Assembly: GCF_020379485.1 (NCBI RefSeq)
Contig: NW_026016706.1
Location: 28,501-92,500 of the forward strand
Direction: 5' to 3'
Source: Brassica napus
Lineage: Eukaryota; Streptophyta; Magnoliopsida; Brassicales; Brassicaceae
Length of the DNA stretch: 64,000 bases
The notes under the pieces were generated by a model. The model had not been told where the DNA came from, ran no database searches, and saw nothing but the letters and a program-made list of their open reading frames with translations. Positions 57,926 to 64,000 of the stretch are shown in pieces. The position numbers and the translations under genes are program-made. Numbering within the stretch: position 1 is the stretch's first letter; each line of letters begins with the position of its first letter.

Positions 57926-58770
57926 GTGTTTGGGGCACTACAGGGCATTCCCCCTGATAGGGCTGACCCATTCATCATTGAATTGGAACCTGGAACGGCC
58001 CCATTATCAAAAAGTCCATATATAATGGCACCAGCTGAGATGGCAGAGCTGAAGAAGCAACTTGAAGAGTTGCTTGAGAAGGGGTTCATATGCCTTAGTG
58101 TATCACCTTGGAGAGAACCAATCCTATTTGTTAAGAAAAAGGATGGTAGATTTAGGTTGTGCATTGATTATAGGGGTTTGAACAGGGTGACTGTGAAGAA
58201 CAAGTACCCTTTACCCAGGATTGATGAGTTGTTGGATCAACTCCATGGAGCCAAGTGGTTCTCCAAGATTGAACTGGCCTCTGGGTATCATCAGATCCCC
58301 ATTGCACCAGATGATGTGAGGAAGACAGCGTTCCGAACCATGTATGGCCACTATGAGTTTGTGGTTATGCCGTTCGGACTGACCAATGCACCTGCTGCAT
58401 TCATGAAGATGATGAACGGCATCTTCAGGGAATACTTGGACGAGTTTGTGATCATCTTCATTGCTGATATACTCGTGTATTCCAAGACAAAGGAGGACCA
58501 TGAATGACACCTTAGGGCGGTGTTGGGCCGTCTGAGGGAACAGAAGCTCTTTGCTAAGCTAAGCAAGGGTAGTTTCTGGCAGAAGAGCATTGGGTTCCTT
58601 GGACATGTGGTGTCTGATAAAGGAGTCTCAGTGGATCAAGATAAGATCAAATGTATCCAGGAATGGCCACAGCCCAAAGAATGCTACGGAAGTTAGAAGC
58701 TTCTTAGGGTTGGCTGGTTATTACAGGAAATATGTCAAGGGGTTCTCGAGCGTAGCTCAACCTATGACTA
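57926..58770 (+). pseudogene. Chromovirus reverse transcriptase, catalytic residues altered
   Basis: RT landmarks in order: [91 protein letters not shown] and [14 protein letters not shown]. Motif A reads [10 protein letters not shown] (Glu at 58271-58273 where Asp is normal) and motif C reads IADI (Ala at 58463-58465 where the first Asp of DD is normal). Both are metal-binding positions, so polymerase activity should be lost. A TGA at ~58505 and a frameshift near 58,670 follow; the thumb region continues as [20 protein letters not shown]. Confidence 0.88.
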
Positions 58771-59119
58771 AGCTGACAGGCAAGAACGTGAGGTTCACAT
58801 GGTCTGAGGAGTGTGAGAAAAGTTTTGCAGCACTCAAGAACATGTTGACTAATGCACCTGTCCTGGTGTTATATGGATGCATCCATAAGTGGTCTTGGTT
58901 GTATTTTGACACAACATGGGAAGGTGATAGCCTATGCTTCCAGACAGCTAAGGAAGCATGAGGGCAACTATCCGACCCATCATTTGGAGATGGCTGCAGT
59001 AGTATTTGCATTAAAGATATGGAGATCATATCTTTTTGGTGCCAAGGTGCAAATACTCACAGACCATAGGAGCTTGTAGTACATATTCACTCAGCCTGAG
59101 TTAAACTTCAGGCAAATGG
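58771..59119 (+). pseudogene. Chromovirus RNase H domain
   Basis: After a frameshift near 58,870 the frame reads [20 protein letters not shown], then [20 protein letters not shown] and [14 protein letters not shown], giving the Asp, Glu and Asp of RNase H. An in-frame TAG at ~59,077 and a further shift near 59,115 break it. The domain degrades the RNA strand during reverse transcription. Confidence 0.85.
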
Positions 59120-60379
59120 ATGGAGTTTGTTGCAGATTATGATCTGGACATAGCTTATCATCCTGGGAAAGCTAACCTAGTGGCTGATGCTTTGAGCCGC
59201 AGGAGGGCTGAAGTGTCATCTGAGAGGGAGGCAGATGAACTGGAAGGGATGATCAGGTCCTTGAACCTCAACACCTTGGTTGGTTCAGATGAGCCATTGG
59301 GGTTGGAGGCAGTGAACCAGGCCGATCTCCTGACCAGGATCAGGCAAGCACAGAGCCTGGATAAAAATCTAAAGAAGGTAGCCGCCAATGACAAGACAGA
59401 GTACCAGACGACTGACAATGGTACCATCTTGGTCAATGGGAGGGTCAGTGTTCCTAATGATAAGGAACTCAAAGAAGAGATTATGAGACAGGCTCATAAG
59501 TCCAAGTTTTCAGTTCATCCTGGACTGAACAAAATGTATAGGGATCTGAAAAGGTACTACCATTGGGTGAGGATGAAATCTGATGTTGCAGAGTGGGTGG
59601 CTAAGTGTCCCACTTGTCAACTGGTGAAGGCAGAACATCAGGTTCCCAGTGGTCTACTTCAGAACCTACCCATACCAGAATGGAAATGGGATCACATCAC
59701 AATGGATTTTGTGACTGGGTTTCCCACGACCAGGAATAAGAAAGATGCAGTATGGGTTGTGGTCGATCGGCTGACCAAGTCGGCTCATTTCCTGCCTATC
59801 AAGAAAGGGGATGGGGTCGACAGGATTGTGCAAGTGTACCTGGACGAGATAGTGAGGTTGCATGGTGTTCCAGCAAGCATTGTCTTGGACAGGGATCCAA
59901 GATTTACATCTTATTTCTGGCAGGCTTTCCAAAAGGCCTTGGGAACTAGAGTGAATATGAGCACATCTTATCATCCTCAAACGGATGGGCAGTCTGAAAG
60001 GACAATCCAAACCTTGGAGGATATGCTAAGGGCGTGTGTGGTAGACTAGGGTGAGTCTTGGGAAAGACACTTACCCTGATTGGAGTTTGCTTACAACAAC
60101 AGCTTCCATACAAGCATTGGTATGTCGCCATATGAGGCTTTGTATGGTAGGCCGTGCAGGACACCCCTATGCTGGACCCAAGTGGGGGAGCGTAGCATGT
60201 TGGGTCCTGAGATTGTAGAACAGACCACTGAGAAGATCAGGATGGTAAAAGAGAAGATGAAAGAGGTGCAGGACCGCCAAAAGAGCTATGCAGACAAGCG
60301 TAGGAAACATCTTGAGTTTGAGGTCAATGACCTTGTGTATCTCAAGATGATTACCTTTAAGGGTAGGACCAGGGTTTCT
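59120..60379 (+). pseudogene. Chromovirus integrase
   Basis: Starts MEFVADYDLDIAYHPGKANL (connection region). Integrase follows with a zinc-binding HHCC pattern (HKSKFSVHPGLNK ... CPTCQLVK), then the DDE core: Asp in ITMDFVTGFP, Asp in VLDRDPRF and Glu in DGQSERTIQTLED. A TAG at ~60,047 (in RACVVD/GESWE) and another ~21 bases later interrupt it; the rest reads LEFAYNNSFHTSIGMSPYEA and LYGRPCRTP. The catalytic triad is preserved although the frame is not. It would insert the cDNA into the genome. Confidence 0.88.
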
Positions 60380-60712
60380 GGACGAAAGAAACTGGTTCCT
60401 AGGTACTTGGGTCCATTCAGGATCATAGAGAGAGTGGGTGCAGTGGCATACAAGTTGGACTTGCCATCAGCAATGGATGCATACCACAATGTGTTCCATG
60501 TATCCCAACTCCGAAAATGCTTGTCTGAACAAGACATTGTCTTGCCCGAGATTCCTGCTGACCTTGGTAAGGACCTGGCTTTGGAAACCTTGCCGGTTCA
60601 GATTGTGGATCGGTCAGAGAAAACTATGAGAGAGAAGACAGTTCCCATGATCAAAGTGGTGTGGGATTACAATGGTGAAGACCTCGTCACTTGGGAAACA
60701 GAAGCAAGATGA
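60380..60712 (+). pseudogene. Chromovirus integrase C-terminus with chromodomain
   Basis: Reads LVPRYLGPFRIIERVGAVAY and NVFHVSQLRKCL (GPY/F-type module), then PVQIVDRSEKTMREKTVPMI and VVWDYNGEDLVTWETEAR, matching the chromodomain-like tail of Tekay/Del chromoviruses. In that clade this tail is believed to guide integration to heterochromatin through histone marks. The segment is open to the stop at 60710-60712. Confidence 0.8.
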
Positions 60713-60795
60713 AAGCTATGTATCCGGATTGGTACAAACAATTTCTTCCTGATGAAACACTTAACATGGATTCGAGGACGAATCCCAAGTTAGTG

Positions 60796-60811
60796 GGGGA
60801 GACTTAAGGGA
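60796..60811 (+). promoter_or_regulatory. Polypurine tract of chromovirus
   Basis: GGGGGAGACTTAAGGGA-type purine tract follows GAGGACGAATCCCAAGTTAG, parallel to the PPT context of the long-LTR element (GAGGACGAATTCTATTAAGG). It is interrupted by CTT, and the LTR that follows lacks its first ~550 bp, so the original junction may be altered. Confidence 0.6.
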
Positions 60812-61761
60812 TGTGATTTTTGGTAACTGTTCGCCCAGGCGGTTGGGGACAGTTTAAGTCATCTTCTCTCTCTCATTTCTGCCATTCTGGTCGATTTTTA
60901 CTCACATTCACACAGAGAGAAACACAGAGAAAATTCAAGAGAGAAAGAGAGACACAAACCTTGGATTGGCCGTTTTGATCCAAGAGATTGTTCTTGAGTG
61001 TTCCTGGTGTGTTTGGGCGTGTGATCAAGAGGATGGATTTGAGGCAGAAAGACGAGGAGAAGGCAAAGGAGAAAGAGAAGGAAGTCGCCACTGGAGACCG
61101 AACTCCTAAGGTGAGAGGTGTGGCCAAGAGTAACCAGACAAGGCCGCAGATGATGGCCGTGTGAGTCTAGCCGGTTTGGATCGATTGGCCACTCCTTACT
61201 CTGACTTCTTCTACTATGTTTTCTTCATATATTTTGTGCTATGGATTGTTTTATGATACTACAGGGAAGGATCCATCGATCTTAAGGCCTTGGCCTGATC
61301 AAATCCCCATGAAAGTCCCTTGTTCTTGTGTGGGCTGTTCATGGCCGTGATCACTATGATCTGAGCCGGTTCTGTGGAATCTGATTATGGGAATATTTTT
61401 TTCTGAATTGTCATGAGTTTTCATGAATTTTATTTGGTATTTGGATCTCTTTTTAAAGGGGTCAGACTTGACATTTTTGATGATTGTTCTTGACTAGATT
61501 GGATCCGACCTTGCAATGTGAATTGATTCTTGTTTTGTAATCTAACCTTGTGATTGTGTGTTTGTTTGTGTTGGATCCAGGACCAGAAATGGACCGTGGT
61601 AAGGGAAAAGCACCATGAGGACCGCGGCCATGGGAAGATGTGTGGTGATTGGGTTGATTCTGAAAATTGTGTAATTATTGTAGCCTATTGTGCAACTTTT
61701 GAACTTATGCGATTCTAGTGTGTGATCTATCTATTAGGATGATGAATGATGTATGAACCTT
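60812..61761 (+). repeat. 3' LTR of chromovirus, truncated at both ends
   Basis: Begins at TGTGATTTTTGGTAACTG, which is ~550-560 bp inside the other LTR copies, and stops at GTATGAACCTT, where other copies continue GGTTATTAT. The missing 5' part may be a deletion, or the ancestral LTR may have begun here; the sequence alone does not decide. Confidence 0.8.
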
Positions 61762-62491
61762 ACTAACCGTTGAGACACTAGATCTAGCTTGTTAACCAGT
61801 GAAACATGCGACAGCTGATCACTGAGTTAAGCGGTTGAGCTCTAACATATCGTGCATGCAACAAATAGGCATCTATAGATATTATAATCTCCAACACCTG
61901 AATAGTGGCCCTGCATCTAATATCATTTGCAACCAAGTTACATTTACTATTTACTTTGCTTGTTACTATTGCTATTTCATTTAAACATTTACAACTCTTA
62001 AAATTAATAAACACTAGATTTAATTGTTCCCTAGCTCCTTGTGGATTCGATCCCTAAGTACTACATCTGAACCTCTTTTGATGAGAGTAAAACTCCTTAT
62101 AATGATTTGAGTGGTATCAGTTTACTTATGTAGATCTAGATAGAATGGTTTAGGGGAATGGAACCTCAGAACCGTATGGCCTGGTTTGGGTTTAGGATTG
62201 ACCTTTAAGCTAATTGGTAGTTGAGTAAACTGACCAAGGCTAAAGTGATTCGACCAGACAAGTGTTAGTTGGTTTTAGACCAATGGTTAATTAGAGAATA
62301 ATCCGCTGCGTATCTGTTGAAAGGATCTAAGCTATTAATGACTAGGGAAGTTTTTAGCTAAGGTTTAAGTTAGCCCTCGCCTTTAGGAGATATTATAAAT
62401 AAAGGGCAAAAATTAAGAGGTTCGGCAAGGAAGTGGACCGACCGATGTAAGTCTTCGACCACGGCCTTGTCGGCCGGATCGGGGTGTTACA
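61762..62491. mobile_element. LTR-end fragment of another retroelement
   Basis: No ORF of note. The right end reads CCGGATCGGGGTGTTACA, a typical LTR terminus, and sits exactly where copia coding sequence breaks off. The left end joins the truncated chromovirus LTR with no recognisable terminus. It contains a GTGGATTCGATCCCTAAGTA stretch seen in plant gypsy LTRs and leaders. Probably a truncated LTR inserted in the copia element. Confidence 0.55.
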
Positions 62492-62700
62492 CAAGGCAAT
62501 TTTGATCTCTAGATGAGTGCCGTTATGCATCAATACATAGGACTGGCCGTGACCTTCAATCAGGCTGGCTACACCCGCAATGGTGTGTACATTTTCACTT
62601 TGCATTTTGAGATTCATGAAGTATCTTTTGTCTCTAAGTATTGTGTGACTTGTGCCACTATCCACCACGAGTATACTCATTTCATCTTTCATTCTATAAG
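62492..62700 (-). pseudogene. Copia protease region, truncated
   Basis: Minus strand reads MSILVVDSGTSHTILRDKRY, then VHTIAGVASLIEGHG and THLEIKIAL, the Ty1/copia aspartic protease (active-site DSG). It is cut at 62491 by LTR sequence. No RT or integrase of this element is in the window. Confidence 0.8.
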
Positions 62701-63890
62701 TAATAAGATTTCTAATCTCAGAGACTTTATAAAACTTTAAAACTTTCTTATTATAAAAGTCATAACACCAAACAACAATAAAAATAAAAACACCAAAGCA
62801 ATCATAAAGCAATAAGACAAGTTATGTCGAAATCTAGTCTTTGAGACAATCAGAAGTCTCAAAATCCATTATGCCATCATTAGCAAAGTTGGAATCATCA
62901 TCAGCATCATATCCGGAATCATGGACCATGTGAGACTCCGGGTTCTAGTTCTTGAGACTCTCTTGATAGAGCTCACATAAGTGCTTAGGAGTTCTACAAT
63001 TTTTGGCCCAATGGTTGTCCATCTCACATCTGTGACAAACGGATTTGGTCGAGTAAGACGGTTTGGATATGCCGCCTCGACCTCGGCCATAACTGCCACG
63101 GCCATAGTTGGAACCACGACCACGATTATTGTGGTTTCCTTTCCGGCCGGTCGAGTAGTTGTCTCAGCCGATCGAGTAGTTGTCACGGCCACGCCCTTTT
63201 ACATCCACCTCGGCCTTTGCCGTGTGATCTCTTATTATTCTGGACGTAGTTGCACTCGTTGGGATCTTTCTTTTCAACCTCATTGGCTTCTGGTAATGCT
63301 GCTGTTCCAACAGGTCTAGCTTCACTGTTCTTCATCAGGAGCTCATTGTTTGCCTCGGCCAGTAGTAGGCACAAGATCAGATCAATGTATGTGGCGAAGC
63401 CTTTCACTCTGTACTGCTGTTGCAGTATCATGTTCGATGCATGGAATGTAGTGTAGGTCTTCTCAAGTAACTCTTCCTCGGTTACTTCTTCACCACAAAG
63501 CCTTAGCATTTAGACTGTCTTAAACAAGGCTGAATTGTACTCATTCACTGACTTAAAATCTAAGCATCTGAGATTCTTCCAGTCATCTCTAGCCTTTGGG
63601 AGTAACACCGTTTTCTGGTGATTATATATATGCTGTAAAGCATTCCAAAGGTCTAGTGGATTTTCTATTGTCATGTACTGATCTTTTAGACCTTCAATGA
63701 TATGATGGCGTATAAAACTTATAGCCCTGAATCTATTCTTATCATTCTTATTGTTGTCCTTGGTGATAGTATCACCAAGTCCCTTTGACCTCAAACTGAT
63801 CTTTGTATCTAGCGCCCAATGCAAGTAGTTATCTCCAGAGAGATTAAGGGCTGCATAGTCTTTGTTTGCGATTTTCGACATCTGAATCAC
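62701..63890 (-). pseudogene. Copia gag (nucleocapsid) region, broken
   Basis: Starts MSKIANKDYAALNLSGDNYL (ATG 63881; an earlier ATG at 63890 is preceded by an acceptor-like CAG). It continues through LKDQYMTIENPLDLWNALQH and WKNLRCLDFKSVNEYNSALF to a stop at 63510. It resumes as MLRLCGEEVTEEELLEKTYT, shifts frame near 63,190 in a Gly/Arg-rich RGRG segment, and shows a CCHC knuckle (CHRCEMDNHWAKNC, ~63,030). By family it is the capsid/nucleocapsid of a Ty1/copia element. At least one nonsense change and one frameshift are visible, and 62,701-62,870 is AT-rich and non-coding in appearance. Confidence 0.82.
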
Positions 63891-64000
63891 ATTATCATTT
63901 GAAATTTAGGTTCACAATGTGATCATGTGGCCGCAAGATAATCAATAAGCTCAGCCACAACAAGTCTTATGAATTCATGAAAAACAATCAATTCTAATCG
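63891..64000. other. 5' side of copia gag, no feature recognised
   Basis: Short AT-rich stretch to the window edge. I see no PBS or LTR end in it. Confidence 0.4.

Larger units (their letters stand above)
45113..61761 (+). mobile_element. Ty3/gypsy chromovirus (Tekay/Del-like), decayed, with nested element
   Basis: Order: 5' LTR 45113-46781, PBS 46785-46796, gag 46919-48550, [nested long-LTR element 48556-57427], protease, RT, RNase H, integrase, chromodomain to 60712, PPT-like tract, 3' LTR fragment 60812-61761. This gene order and a C-terminal chromodomain define chromoviruses, whose integrase is thought to target heterochromatin. Many nonsense codons, several frameshifts and altered RT catalytic residues show it is dead. 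Confidence 0.9.

Overview
The window is repeat-dominated plant nuclear DNA. The gene families (MULE transposase, Ulp1-like protease, an F-box group known from Arabidopsis, Tekay/Del-type chromovirus, copia, CACTA) and GT-AG introns point to a dicot, most likely Brassicaceae; the species cannot be named from the sequence. I see no rRNA, tRNA or CRISPR. I found no clearly intact host housekeeping gene: nearly every coding region belongs to, or is carried by, a mobile element, and most are broken.

Region 1 (1-23,071) is a Mutator-like (MULE) landscape unified by a reiterated TCAGCC motif (usually AACTCAGCC) in all its non-coding DNA. It holds Ulp1-type protease pieces (1-426, 2036-2194), a tandemly duplicated two-exon gene (1310-1853, 2869-3437), a small single-exon gene (12832-13194), two F-box pseudogenes, and a MULE transposase gene on the minus strand (19382-22120). 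F-box copy 1 is split by a gag-only LTR retrotransposon (5049-11387). F-box copy 2 is split by a 3.7 kb solo LTR (14391-18061, TSD CTTAG). Just downstream of the transposase is a perfect 29-bp inverted repeat made from the transposase's own 3' coding sequence (18926-18989), a possible miniature self-silencing hairpin.

Region 2 (23,072-46,781) has two stacks of head-to-tail chromovirus LTRs (23072-25863 and 41568-46781) flanking about 12.5 kb of a GC-rich tandem satellite. The satellite has units of roughly 165-230 bp, each with ACGT-core palindromes including GCCCACGTGGGC. It was later interrupted by a solo LTR (30632-31621, TSD ACATT), a non-autonomous CACTA element (32114-34099, TSD GTT) and a small unclassified segment (34857-35121).

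Region 3 (45,113-61,761) is a decayed Ty3/gypsy chromovirus: LTR, PBS, gag, then protease, RT, RNase H, integrase, chromodomain, PPT and a truncated 3' LTR. Its gag and pol are separated by a complete non-coding LTR element (48556-57427) with 3.8 kb LTRs, 1.2 kb interior and perfect GGTGG target duplications; the solo LTR in F-box copy 2 is of the same family. Region 4 (61,762-64,000) is an LTR fragment abutting a broken minus-strand Ty1/copia gag-protease region.

The insertion order can be read from the nesting: MULE cluster, satellite and chromovirus first; then the gag-only element, the long-LTR element and solo LTR, and the CACTA element. All boundaries were placed by eye without alignment software.
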